From Portulaca oleracea (Eukaryota; Streptophyta; Magnoliopsida; Caryophyllales; Portulacaceae), in the NCBI GenBank assembly GCA_029582165.1, contig CM055871.1:2487501-2551500 (forward strand): 64,000 nt of DNA. The letters are read 5' to 3'. The position numbers and the translations under genes are program-made. Positions 24,101 through 34,958 of this stretch are shown piece by piece (position 1 is the first letter of the stretch; each line of letters starts with the position of its first letter). The notes beneath the pieces were generated by a model, which saw only the letters and a program-made list of their open reading frames with translations, ran no database searches and was not told the origin of the DNA.

Positions 24101-27100
24101 TAGAAGTTTAATAACTATGGGAAGTTGTAGAAACACAATGACACTTGCATAAATGTTGGAGCATAAAAAGTACCTCAACAAAGTCTCAACTCAGAAGGTA
24201 AGTCGAGTAAGCATTCTAGCCAAGCCATTTTAAAATCTGGTAGGACTACAAGTAGCATGAGCAAAGATCTTTTTAAGTGAATATTTCGGAAAAGAATGTC
24301 TTGGAAACCTTTGAGGACAAATTGAGATTATCACATAATTGCCGTAAAATTGAGATTATCACATAATTGCCTTCGTTGCTTGAGCTCGTGCAATTTTTTG
24401 TTGAACATGGGTATGCACATCATGAATATGTGGAGAAGAAGCTCCTCGCTTCAGTAAGTTGCCAGGCAAGAATCAGTAGGTAGTGGCACTAGATTAGTAA
24501 GAAATTGAGGGATAACACCGTGCACAACTTCGAATGGAATCGTTCTGCTTGTTCATATCATTGTTATAAACAACAAACTCAATGGAATCGTTCTACTTGT
24601 TCATATCATTTTTATAAACAACAAACTCAGAAATTGGTAAGATCAATATGAGAGGTACTAGGCTTTCCACTTACAAGGCTACAAGAACAAGACACCTAAG
24701 AAGGTTATGTAGGCTTTGGCTCACAACCAGGTTGTGTCCATCAAGGGACATATAAAACATTATGAATTAAGTGCCAAATAATCACAATATCCTCTTGAAG
24801 TGAAACAAATTTGACATCCCTATCAAACACATGAGATGACGACGAATCATGTAACAAACAATTTCCCTAACCCAAACTTGAAATTCTATAGCCATTAAAC
24901 CCTAGTTATTAAGATATGCGAACTCCCCCCTGACCCTAACCTTTAGCCGTTCTCTCCACTTTTCACTTCCGCCTCCGAACAGCTATTGCATTCGACCGCC
25001 ACAATCCACCACCATTTCCAACCATTCAACTCAAATCCCCAAATTTGCAAATAGTGGCATGGGAGTTCTCCCATTTAAAACCTAAATCATAAGTTCACCT
25101 TCAACTATTGAACAACTTCCAAGATTACCTTTAGCAGTGCACTACCTGCTCAATTTTGTTCCAAATCCCCCACCTAATTGTAGGAAATTGACCATAAATT
25201 TTGTTTGCTGAAAATCTAGTTCAGGGCTTCGTGCCTTATGCCATCAATTTGCTGGTCTTTTGTATGCATGTGCTATCCAAGAAGGCTGAAACATAACCTT
25301 GCCCCGTTATTGTGCTACATTACTGCCATTAGTAGCGAGCAACACATGCGCTACTCATGTGGTTCTTTTCCTATGAAGTTGCATGCTATGTTTGCTCAAA
25401 TGGACTTTTGATGAAATTCAAAAGTTAGAAACATGCAACAAAGAACTTGGAGAAAATATCCATCAAATTTATAAGTTACAAAGCCAAGTTTGTGGTACAT
25501 ACTCAAGTCAAGAGTCTTGAAACTGCTATAAAGTTTTAACAACTCATTTGGTGGTATCCATGATAATGTCTGTACATTTAAAAATGGTGGAGTCTCATTC
25601 TCATTTGGTTTGACGTTTGCATCGTAATCCTGTGACAAACCCAACAACTCCTAGAGCTAAAGTGTTACTTAGAACAGTGCATTAAAGTACAGCCTTGATG
25701 AAACCCAAACTCGTATGGACCTAACCCTAAACCCACTTACTATAACCATGATTTTGAGGATCCAAAAGGTTAACTTTAACTAGTCGCGTCCATACTATTA
25801 TAGAGTTAGGTGCTGAGTCTAACCGAGGTGCCCTTCCCCTAGACGTGATCCCTTAGGAATTGCATCTGAGATAATCCTTATGGCGTGACTAACTAGGGAG
25901 TTATTTGAATTTTATGGCATTACTAACAATTAGAGCTAAGCAATGGGCTGGGTTAGGGCCGACCCATAACCTTTAGGGGTTAGGTCAAGTCAGCACTTTT
26001 CAAACGAAGGGCCGGGTTGGGTCATGGGCAAACTGCCCTGACCTGCCTGTGACCCGCCCGGTCAAAATAAATTCAACATTGTTTTTATTTTTTGTCCTCG
26101 AGACCTATGACATAAATTACTTATTAAAAAAATAATCTCTTTGGCATAAACCCAAATCTTGGTGTACCGAGGAAGCTAACGATTTTTAAGATTAATATCA
26201 AACCCATAACTCAATTTCTTTGTTTTTGTTGAAATCTTAGTTTAAAAAAGCGCATGAGGCGCCGAGGCGCACCTCTCAGCGCTTTTCAATGTCGGGGCGA
26301 GGCGCAGTACATGGAGCGTGCGCTTTGTGCGCCTTTTGGGGCTTTTTGGCGAGGCGCGAGGCGCGCGTCTAGTGGGCTTTATGGATTTTTTACTGTTCAC
26401 GTGTAAAAAACAAAGAAAATAGTTGACTTATTTTGAAAAGCAACTTCTGGGCTAAAAAAACCCTAGCTCGCGCGAACTCCTCAGTCTCTCTTCTCCCTTT
26501 TCACATTGGGTTCTCTTCTTCTCCCTCTTCCAAACTGACTTCCCTTCTTCTTCGTTCTCTCTGTTTTTGTTGCTGTTGTTCTGGGGGCCTCCTTGCTGCT
26601 GCTTAATCCTCTGTGAAAAACAAGGTAATGTTCTTCTTCTTCTTCTTCTTCTCCTCCTCCTCCCTTACGTGTACTGTTCTTCTTCCTTTTTTATCTTTTC
26701 GGTGTTGCTTTTCATTTCTTCTTCATGCTTCTCTGTTCTTCTTCTCCTTCCTTTTCCTTTTCCTTTTCCTTTTCTTCTTCATGATTCTGAGTGATTGTCA
26801 TTTTAGTTATTAGACTCTAGGGCTTCTAGGCCTTAAGATTACGTTGCTACTTGGCTACTTTGCTTAGTGTGTTGTGTTTTCTATGTTTGCTTTAAATGAC
26901 CATGCTTGTGTTATCTCTTTAGAATACTATTTCAGTGATATATCGCATGTGAAGACTATTTGCGTGATTTTTCGTCGTATTACTTGTGTCTAATCCATCA
27001 TTTGATGCCCTTTTTGAGCTTATTATGTGAAAATACAACTTCTATGTGATTTTGAAACAAAATGGTGCTTTCTTGCGCCTCGCATGCGTGAAGCCCGCGC

Positions 27101-30100
27101 CTTCACCTCGCGCCTCACGCCTCGGTCCTGAGGGACCCATGCGCCTTTTTGCGCCTCGTGCTTTTTTAATCTAAGGTTGAAATCAACATTTGAGACTACA
27201 ACCCATTAGTCATCCAACAAGGGAGAAGATAATTAAAATAAAAAAAAGGCCAACAAATGGTTTCTGATTAACCCAAGACGTTGGGTTCGAAAACAATTAA
27301 AAAATCAAAACATCAATTCCACACATATCCTTGATTAAATGTTTCATAATTGATCAAAAAAATAAAAAATAACGTAAAATGGTCGAACAATATTTTTATT
27401 TTTTTGGATAGAAAGATAAGATATATTAATAATAAGATGAAAAGATCAGATGATTGTGAAGCATCTTACAAAGTATGTACAACCAAAATATAGGCTATCC
27501 ACAATCCACTACGTCAAAAGGCGAAGAGCAAACTTCCCAGTAACCAAAAGTAGAGAGGCTTCATAAAATTATCTTTCGAGTGCTGAACTGGAGTTTTAAC
27601 TCCCTCAAAAACCCTTTGGTTCCTTTCTCTTCAAATAGTCCACAAACTAACAAGAGGAATAAGCATGGTTCTCTTCTTCTTTGGTTTCCTACCAAAGGCA
27701 CCCTCCCAAGCAAGAAGATGACTTCTAGCAAAATGGGAAGCGACCTAAGCAACACCTAGGCACCCAAAGGCTAAATCCCAAAGACACCTAGGGAAGGCGC
27801 AATGTAGGAATAAATGATCTGGCGATTCAAGATCCCCCTTGTACATCAAACACCTATTAACCAAACTTCTCCCTCTTTTTTTGTAAATTATCACAAGTGA
27901 GAATGCTCCCAATGCGTTGCTTCCCAAACAAAGAACACAACCTTCAAAGGGGCCAAAATCTTCCAAATAACGGTGGAAGGGAAAACACCAGCCTCGGAAG
28001 GATATAACACTGAAACATGCATAATAAGAACTTGTAGTAATAGAAGCTAACTGAAAAGGTCCCTTTCTTGCTCAAAATCTCATCTCAGCATGTCTTGTGA
28101 AAAGACCTCTAAAGTGGTCTCATTAAGGATGTTGAAGAAAGAAACCAAAGATTCTTCATCAACAAAACCATCTTGAATAAAAGTAGGAGACCAAACAATA
28201 GAGCCTAAAACTTGCTCCGTATAATTGACAATGGAAGCATTTCTATCCACTACAAGAACATAAATAGAAGGAAAGAGATCTTTCAAAAGAACACCAACGA
28301 TCATGCTAAAAAGAAACGGTAGAACCATCACCCACAACAAAAGAAATGTGACAATAGAAAAGACCCCATCCCTTGGCAATGAATTTCCGCAGACTACACC
28401 CCATAACAGCCACTCGGTAATGAGGGAGCCCACCCGAAACCTACTTCACTATATTTAATCATAATTGCCTTCCTCCAAAGATTGTCCTTTTCATTCATAA
28501 ATCTCCATAGCCCCTTACCCAAAAGAGCCAAGTTGCACAGTCTCACTCACACTAAGCCCCCTCATTGCAAAGATGGTCAAACAATATAAAAGGACTACGA
28601 GACCAAAGTTAAGAAAAATGGAGGAAGGGCAAGAAGACAAAAGGGAGATGATGAAAGAGATCTGGAGCGAAGAGTTCGCGCAGAGGATCAATACTCAGTA
28701 ATAATAATTATCAATCACACAAAAGGGAGGTGATAATGGAGTTTTTGTCAAAATCAACATTTAAGACTACAACCCAAGGTGCCGGGGAGAGAGTGGGCGG
28801 TGCACAGATAGAGGCGGTGGCGATGGTGGCTGTTGGAGTTCCAGGGAAAAGGGAGATGGAGCAGCTGGGAGCTTCTGGGCTAAGCTTGAGCGACCATGAT
28901 TATTGGGTTGCATTCTGAATAGATAGAGAGATGGGAAGTGAATACACTAGAGAAAGTTGTGTTTCTAGTACGTAGCAGCACTGATTGACAAGGGTTTCTT
29001 ATTTGACCTGTTAATGACCTGTAACCGACGCTCTATTGTGCTAGGCTGTATAGGCATTTCTCTTTTTGATCACTTGCTAGCAATATTCCTCCCTATTGAG
29101 TTAATAAAAGAACTAGAAGAAACCCAACGATCTCCTAAACAGCCAAAAGTAGGCTCTGAAAGCTATTAACCATAAAACATCTGTTGATTACAAATCCCTT
29201 GTGGCTTTATAGCACCTATTCTCGAAGGTCTTTCTTTGGTACTTTCTTGACTCCATAAAGTGAGGAACATAAGCTTCTCCAAGTTGTGAATTCTTTATCT
29301 TCAAACCACCATTTCCTCTTCAGGATTAGTTAGTAGCCACAAATTGAACACGTTATTCAAAATATAGGTAAAAAAACCAACATCTCCATCCAAGACCCTA
29401 ATTCCTTAATTTATGATACTAAAGATCACAAATTCCCCATATTGTTTACCACAAATTTAACTACTCCCTCCGTTCCATATTAATTGACACTTCTAGGACA
29501 GCTGTGCAAAATTGATATTCATCTTCTATTCCTTCTCCGTCATCTCCCACCATCCTGATTAATTCCAATATTTGGAACTTGAGATGGTTAGTTAGAACTT
29601 GGAAGAAGCTGAATTGTTCATACACACAGCAATTCTTGGAAGGACTAGTTCAGTTGATTCAATTGTTCCAACATGGTCACATTGCTTCCGTAAAGCCACC
29701 ATCTTCCAACCAATTTTATTGTGAAATCATCATTGTTGCTACAACTAAATCAGAAATGTGTTTTGAATCGTACAAGCTCATGAAATCACAAATCTCCATG
29801 GAAGATCTAGAATGTCTCTCTAAAAAGTTGATGGTGACCCATCATGATTCTCATCGACATCTCCCTTCTCTTCATCTCTCTGGCAGCCATGGCTGTTCTC
29901 CCTCCTTTTCATTTCTCCGTGTGTAGAACAAAGGTCTGATATGGAAGGAAAATAAATGATGATGGCTGGGAAAAGCTGTCCAGAAATTAGAACCTTTTGT
30001 TCTTTTTTAATAAAAATGTTTGAACCCCTTTAAATTGGGGGAATTGAGTTTGGAACTCAATGCCCAAAGCTTGTAGCTCAAGTGGCATGGGAGCACAAGG

Positions 30101-31610
30101 TTTACCCTCCCCACTTGGGTTTCAAACCTGGAGGGCACAATTTTTATAGTGAGAATTGTTGGTACTCCTGGAGGCTCCTTTTAGGCCTTACTCTCAAGGC
30201 TAGGCCTTTGTTGGGCGTAGTTTGGCGTTGTGTTGCCTCCTCCCGCATGTTAGTCTACAGGGTCTACACCTTGTAGAAGGAGACTGGTGGCTGGGCAACT
30301 TACCAGTATAATAAAAAAACAGAAAAAAAAAGATGGGTGGAACAATATATTGGGAGTTAATACCTAAAGGCCTTTTCTCCCAAAGCTCCAACCATTTGGC
30401 CCTAACCAAATGTATTATGTAATGTATGTAAAGATCTAGCTTTTGTTGTTTGTTGTTTTTTTTTTCCTTTTTTGCTGCATCTTGATGTTCTTTGTATTTC
30501 TGGCCACCAAGGACTTGAATGAAGAGTACAGTATAGTTTAAATGCAAGAGTATTTACTTCAGTAAAATCATCATTTTTTTACAGTCATCGGGGGCTATAG
30601 TCTTGTAGAGATCTATTTTTCACCCGAACTATGACAAGGGTGAATATTGGGGAGCTGTTGATTGACAATCCAAAGTTGATTGATCTAGGATTTATCAGAT
30701 TCGTGTGATTTGCTAGGTCGGATCTTCACAACATGATCTTCACAACTTGAACTCGGTGAAAAGCAAAATGGAATTAGTTTGTTTATTTCTGCGTATTATT
30801 GTTGTTGTTGTTGCAATTTGGGGCTGTTGGTTGTGAAATCTTTTGAAGTTCAAACATGGATTTCCATGCATCATAAGGTCCATGCTGTGGGCATATTTGC
30901 TGTTTATACACACCGATATAGCGAAACCATGTTTTGTTATGTTTCGGCTTTTGACTGGCATTAATGCAACAATTTCACATTATTATTCATTGCATATGTT
31001 TAAAACTTTAAATGCAGAGTTTTAATATATCGAATCACATATTTAGTATACACTTGCTTTGCGAAGTCATCTCAAATATGTTTCTTATGGCCCTTATTGA
31101 TTTAGATCTCTGTAGTAAGGTTTGGCAATGTAAGCCTGCCTACATATGGATTTTCCATACGCCCCATCTTGGATATACACGCTAGAAGTCGTCATTTTAA
31201 ACTGCCGAAGAACACTTCAAACTCATTATCGACCATTCTGTTTGGGTCTTGTCACGATATCTAGGAGATTCAAATGTAAGGCAGTGTTACCTTAGCAAAC
31301 ATTATTGTAGAGACCCAAAAACGTAGCATTGCTTTATTTTGAATCGTAGAGCTCTAGAGCATATATATATATATATTTTTTTCTGTCGGCTATAACTTAT
31401 ATCTTGTTTGCTGTGTCTTGCCAAGCAGCTCCAACAAAGCTTCAAGTTTTGTACTCTTTTCGTGATTATCGGAACGAAGGAGCTTCAGGATCTGAGTGGA
31501 AGGAAGTGACTGTTAGGTCAAGTACTGAGGTCGTGTTTCAGCCCGTCAATGCCAAGAAAGTCCGCAAATACAAGTTATCTGCTGTTACTTCTTTAACACT
31601 CAGCGCTTGA
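18132..31610 (+). CDS. NERD-like domain membrane protein
   Basis: Seven exons with matching phases: 18132-18253, 18339-18440, 20501-20615, 21279-21394, 21770-21952, 22515-22657, 31429-31610 (963 nt, 320 aa). Residues 1-19 ([19 protein letters not shown]) form a membrane anchor, followed by an acidic patch. Residues about 42-105 hold the NERD-like core: [11 protein letters not shown], then [18 protein letters not shown], then a GSWVC strand. Bacterial NERD proteins, as family knowledge, show an E-x-K at the VICVK position; here a Cys replaces the Glu, so nuclease activity is doubtful. The middle ([34 protein letters not shown]) and the C-terminus ([18 protein letters not shown], then [10 protein letters not shown]) look well preserved and resemble plant homologues I recall. 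Biochemical function is unknown. The last intron is 8771 nt and carries many transposons. Confidence 0.9.
18651..19195. mobile_element. Foldback MITE in NERD intron 2, copy A
   Basis: The left end (GGAAAATTAGATTGTAATAAG) and right end (on the opposite strand, GGAAAATTGGGTTGTAGTAAG) are inverted. ATTAA occurs directly outside both ends, a possible 5-bp duplication. The subterminal words GTAAGTCGAACTTTAG and TTGAACTATTAAACCATTGG recur on both arms. Same family as the element at 19637-20053. Confidence 0.6.
19637..20053. mobile_element. Foldback MITE in NERD intron 2, copy B
   Basis: Left GGAAAATTGGATCGTAGTAAG and right (opposite strand) GGAAAATTGGAGTGTAGTAAG form long inverted arms, about 100 bp with mismatches, ending around TTCAGTGCA / TCCAGTGGA. 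It shares arms with copy A, and each arm has internally repeated GTAAG..GAAC words. Flanks are poly-A, so no duplication can be read. Confidence 0.6.
22945..23045. repeat. CA/TA/CG-rich microsatellite cluster
   Basis: Alternating purine-pyrimidine runs (GCGCACGCGCGCACACACAC, then TATGTATATATGTATG) followed by C tracts and (CA)n, in NERD intron 6. The alternating GC part is of the kind that can adopt Z-DNA; that is inference from composition only. Confidence 0.85.
24280..24760 (-). pseudogene. Ty3/gypsy integrase C-terminal fossil
   Basis: The minus strand, read across several frames, shows in order [12 protein letters not shown] (compare the family's NRSLGNLLRCLV), [29 protein letters not shown] and KLHELKQRR. 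That is the order seen at the end of chromovirus-type integrases. It is riddled with stops and contains a ~58-bp tandem duplication (24533-24628). The assignment rests on motif order and spacing only. Confidence 0.55.
25936..26065. repeat. GGGTTGGG/ACCCGCCC-rich repeat
   Basis: A short block of GGGCTGGGTTAGGGCCGACCC-like words followed by inverted forms (CCTGTGACCCGCCCGG). It resembles the subterminal parts of plant hAT non-autonomous elements such as the one at 10551-11380, but no matched ends were found. Confidence 0.35.
26236..27175. mobile_element. Non-autonomous TIR element in NERD intron 6
   Basis: TIRs CTTAGTTTAAAAAAGC and, on the opposite strand, CTTAGATTAAAAAAGC (15 of 16 identical) continue into GC-rich GAGGCGC repeats on both arms. 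GTTGAAAT flanks it at 26228-26235 and 27176-27183. The 8-bp duplication fits hAT. The interior contains a TTC/TTTTCC microsatellite run (26636-26775) and a CCCTAG..TCTCTCTTCTCCC leader-like segment, possibly captured. Confidence 0.78.
26636..26775 (+). repeat. TTC and CCTTTT simple repeats
   Basis: (TTC)n at about 26636-26662 and (CCTTTT)n at about 26749-26775 make the plus-strand frames here artificially poly-Leu or poly-Phe. Confidence 0.9.
27393..28560 (-). pseudogene. LINE 3' portion with zinc-binding RT tail
   Basis: On the minus strand, segments in shifting frames match the end of plant L1-like LINE ORF2: an [12 protein letters not shown] stretch, [32 protein letters not shown] (zf-RVT Cys/His cluster, near 27850), [10 protein letters not shown], then a [21 protein letters not shown] tail. 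A poly-A tail (poly-T on the plus strand) lies at 27393-27410. Frames are broken many times and the 5' part is missing. It sits in NERD intron 6 on the opposite strand. Confidence 0.78.
29461..29510 (+). mobile_element. Solo Stowaway/mariner-type terminus
   Basis: CTACTCCCTCCGTTCCATAT followed by TAATTGACACTT is the classic plant Stowaway (Tc1/mariner) TIR. No inverted partner (ATGGAACGGAGGGAG) is seen downstream, so the element is truncated. Confidence 0.6.
29579..29926 (+). other. Unidentified 115-aa ORF inside an intron
   Basis: Begins with ATG, but no domain, signal peptide or familiar motif is visible. It lies just after the Stowaway-type terminus in NERD intron 6. It may be a fragment of a mobile-element protein or a chance ORF. 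Confidence 0.2.
30066..30332 (+). mobile_element. tRNA-derived SINE
   Basis: A Pol III A box (GTAGCTCAAGTGGCATGGG, 30073-30091) is followed by a B box (GGGTTTCAAACCTGG, 30117-30131) at about 40 bp spacing. The body is T-rich and the 3' end is A-rich (AATAAAAAAACAGAAAAAAA). Total about 265 bp. Layout and box spacing are those of plant SINEs. A target duplication was not resolved. Confidence 0.75.
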
Positions 31611-32813
31611 TGATGCTTGGTAAAGTTCTTATAGTAAGAGAATGAGTATCTTGGAGGCAACTTCAGAACATTTTCGATGGAATAGTTATGATAATACCTA
31701 ACATTTTGTAATATCTATTCCAGTGATTCTTCTGCCTTCTACATTGTAAATGACTATGTTTGGCCAGAAATCAATTTATTTTTATATTTTATAGTTTATA
31801 TTTTATTTTGCTTTGCTGGTGGACTCACTTCTTAGTCTCTTTTACATGTATTGAATTAAGATGTTTTGAGATACAGGCTTTGGGTTACTCATTATGTTTT
31901 GAAGTATGGACAATTATCTAGTATCATATCCCTACACAACCTTCAGCCATCGGGTGCTCGCAACAAAAGATACAAGTGAAGGACTGAAGGGTTGCCAATT
32001 AGTGGTAAATCTACAATAATTTATAGTGAGTTTGGGTTTGGATATAAATAATTTGAACTTGGACAAGTGAAAGTCTTGATATTAAAACTTGCCATCGAGC
32101 TGTGTGAATAAAAATTCGGTGGAGGAAGCCAAAGTCCTCAACTTTTCTCTCGGCGATTCTGGAACCCCCTCCACCGTCTTACCTGCTCAATCTGCATCGG
32201 TTGTCTCCGGTGCCAGCGACTTCTGATCGTCTCCAGCGGCGGCAGCCGACGTCTCTAAGCGGTCACCGATCGCTTTTACTCTCCCTGTTTCATCTTCTAC
32301 CTTTCCTTTCATGTTTCTGTGTCACTAGTGACTCGTTCTGGGTTTGTTGTCCTTGGTCGGTGTCCTCGGGGTCAGAGTTAGCAGCCGTCGGTCGTCGGGA
32401 TTGTTATGCTCAATTCAAATTGGATTGGGTGTTTTGGGTGTGATTGGTCGGGAACTCCATATGAGTTGGTTCCAATTGGGTGAAGTTGTCATCTCTTGCA
32501 GGTGGTTGATGCGGTGGTTGTTGGGCCTGGGAGCTATTGCTCCAATTTGGGAAGGTGCCTTGCTGTGAATTTTCTACCGGATTCAACCAGAGGGACTGGG
32601 TTGGTCGATTAAACCATGCATCGAGTACTGTGCAAAGTGAGGTTAGTGTTTTGGGTTGGGAATTTATTTTCCATTTGATTTGATTATTGTGTCAAGTGGT
32701 GTTTGGTGGGAGTCATTTGTATGGTTGATGTTTAGTTAGTCAGAGGCATTGCGGTCCTATGTTTTGGGTTGCTGGTGTTCTGTTTAGTTGGGCAGCTCAC
32801 TTGTTTTTCAAAA
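31611..32813. other. Spacer between the NERD gene and the TPR locus
   Basis: Up to about 32100 this is AT-rich 3' flank. 32100-32290 is pyrimidine- and GC-rich (CTCCACCGTC, CCAGCGGCGGCAGCCG), like a transcribed leader, and may be the old 5' UTR of the TPR gene beginning at 33647. No coding exon was supported. Confidence 0.4.
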
Positions 32814-33520
32814 AATTACTTAGAGCTACCCTAACTTTTGAGTAAACAATTTTTTGGTACCCTAACTTTTTAAAACTAATTTTGGGGTACCCTTACTTTC
32901 AAAAAATTACTAGGTGAATTTCTGGTGAAACTCCGATTGATTCAAATCATTTTCATCCACAAAAACAAACGGCATTTTCGTCCACAAATACACTTAATCA
33001 ATTTCCCGCCTAAATCTCACTGGTAAATTCAAATCATTGGCAATTATTTCTAATTTCTAAATGTTACAAAAAATTACTTAGAGGTACCCTAACTTTTGAA
33101 GAAACAATTTTTTGGTACCCTAACTTTTCAAAACTAATTTTGGGGTACCCTAACTTTTAGGATTAGAAATTACTAGGTGAATTTCCGGCGAAACTCCGAT
33201 TGATTTAAATCATTTTCGTCCACGAAAACAAAGGGCATTTTCATCCACAAAAACACTTAATCAATTTCCCGCCTAAAACTCACCGTTGAATTCAAATAAT
33301 TGGCCGAAAATTCACCTAATTATTTCTAATTCTAAAAGTTAGGGTACCTCAAAATTAGTTTTTAAAAGTTGGGGTACCAGAAAAACATTTCACCAAAAGT
33401 TAGGGTACCCCTAAGTAATTTTTTGTAAATGTTAGGGTACCCCAAAATTAGTTTTTAAAAGTTGTGATACCTGAAAAACATTTTACCAAAAGTTAGGGTA
33501 CCCCTAAGTCATTTTTTTGG
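32814..33520. mobile_element. Composite foldback MITE
   Basis: The left terminal sequence (AAAAAATTACTTAGAG followed by TACCCTAACTTTTGA) occurs twice, at 32816 and 33068. Its inverse (AAAGTTAGGGTACCCCTAAG) also occurs twice, ending near 33424 and 33515. The units between share CTCCGATTGATT and CAATTTCCCGCCTAAA. This is best explained as one MITE inserted into, or tandemly duplicated within, another of the same family. Superfamily uncertain. Confidence 0.62.
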
Positions 33521-34958
33521 GTAGCAGTGAGATAATCTAGGACAAGGAAGAATTGTTTCTTGTTCTTGTTAGCATTTAAAGGTGTTCAGACGTTTGAATT
33601 GGAGCGTGAGGTGATACAAAGAGTGTTATTTCTATTATACTAAAGCATGGATCCTGCATTTGAAGAGTTGATCTCCTCGAAACTCCGAGATGAATTACCA
33701 CCATCAATGCTTGAACGTCTTGCAAATATGAACCATCTTAGGGAAGGCAATTTGGGCTTCCGAGAGTTTAAAGGTAAGGGTAATTTTATGTTTAAGACTT
33801 CTGATTTTTTGGTAGCTATAAATATGTATGAAAGGGCAATCCAATTGTTGTGTGTGGGTGATCCAATTTGTAGACAAGATGCCCAGCTTATTACTGAACT
33901 ATCAATTAATGTCAATTCAAATCTTGCGGCGTGTTGGTTAAAGTTGGAGCAATATGACTTACCACAAAATCATTGTGATATCTAGCTATGAAGTCTGATG
34001 CTTACAATGTCAAAACATGCTATCAAAGAGCCTTTTTTTTTTTTTTTTTTTTTACACAGGGGGCTGGTTGAAAATGCTAGGATGGATCTACAGATAGCTT
34101 TTAAGTTTGAACCAAACAATAAAATTGTCTTGAGAGAGCTTCAGAAGTTGGAAGAAGAGTATGACTCTTCTTCGGATGGATTTGTCACTTCTATGCAAGT
34201 AGTAGCTAATTGGAAAGTCATTTTGATCCGCTATGAACTCATTGGGCCCGAGTAAGAGAAAGTGGCAACAAATGTGATAATTTTAAGTCACCATAGTGTG
34301 ACACCCCTAACCAATCATGTCCGGGGATTGGTTGGATAGCCAGAAAGAGGTTATCAATTCAGTAGTGGAGTTGGGAAATGGGGAAGAAGATGGAGATGAT
34401 GTTCAAGATGAGCGTGCGATCATTAACTATTCAGGCCAACAAAATCGGCCTATTTCAGTTCCACCGGGGTCAATGCCCCAGGAGTTTGGAACAAATTGCT
34501 TGAATGGGGAAAGAATCAACGTCAAGAATGGGAGTGATCTTGGACGTACTTCAGTTGATGCTGGCGAACTCAGCTGTTTAACATCTTGTACCAATACAGT
34601 GGATGACAAATCCATGTTTACAGCTGGATCAAGTTCTGCTGATGACATGGAAACAAGTTTGGTGGGTGTAGGTGAAGTTGGTTGTGATAAGGATATGATT
34701 ACTTTCTCATATTCAAGTAAATAAGGGAGATCTTTGCGAATTTTAAAGAAAGTCTACCTGCAGATATTGACCGGAAAGCGTATAAGTTTTTCGTGCAGGG
34801 AGTACCAAAGTTATTTAACAGTCTCAAATGTCTCTAATTTAGGTTCTCCGAAGAGCAATATTATGGTGATGGGTAAAAGCGAGGAACAAGTTGAATCTTG
34901 TATAAGCATGGCTAACCCACAGGAATTGGCGAATAAGATAGACTATGAGGAGCAGCAG

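Noticed and set aside
26567..26813. Poly-Leu and poly-Phe ORFs
   Set aside because: They result from TTC and CCTTTT simple repeats in the TIR element.
28730..28918. Plus-strand 62-aa ORF in the NERD intron
   Set aside because: No motif, overlaps no recognisable element frame, and is within chance length.
30066..30135. Possible functional tRNA gene
   Set aside because: A and B boxes are there, but no cloverleaf with an anticodon stem closes; it fits a SINE head instead.
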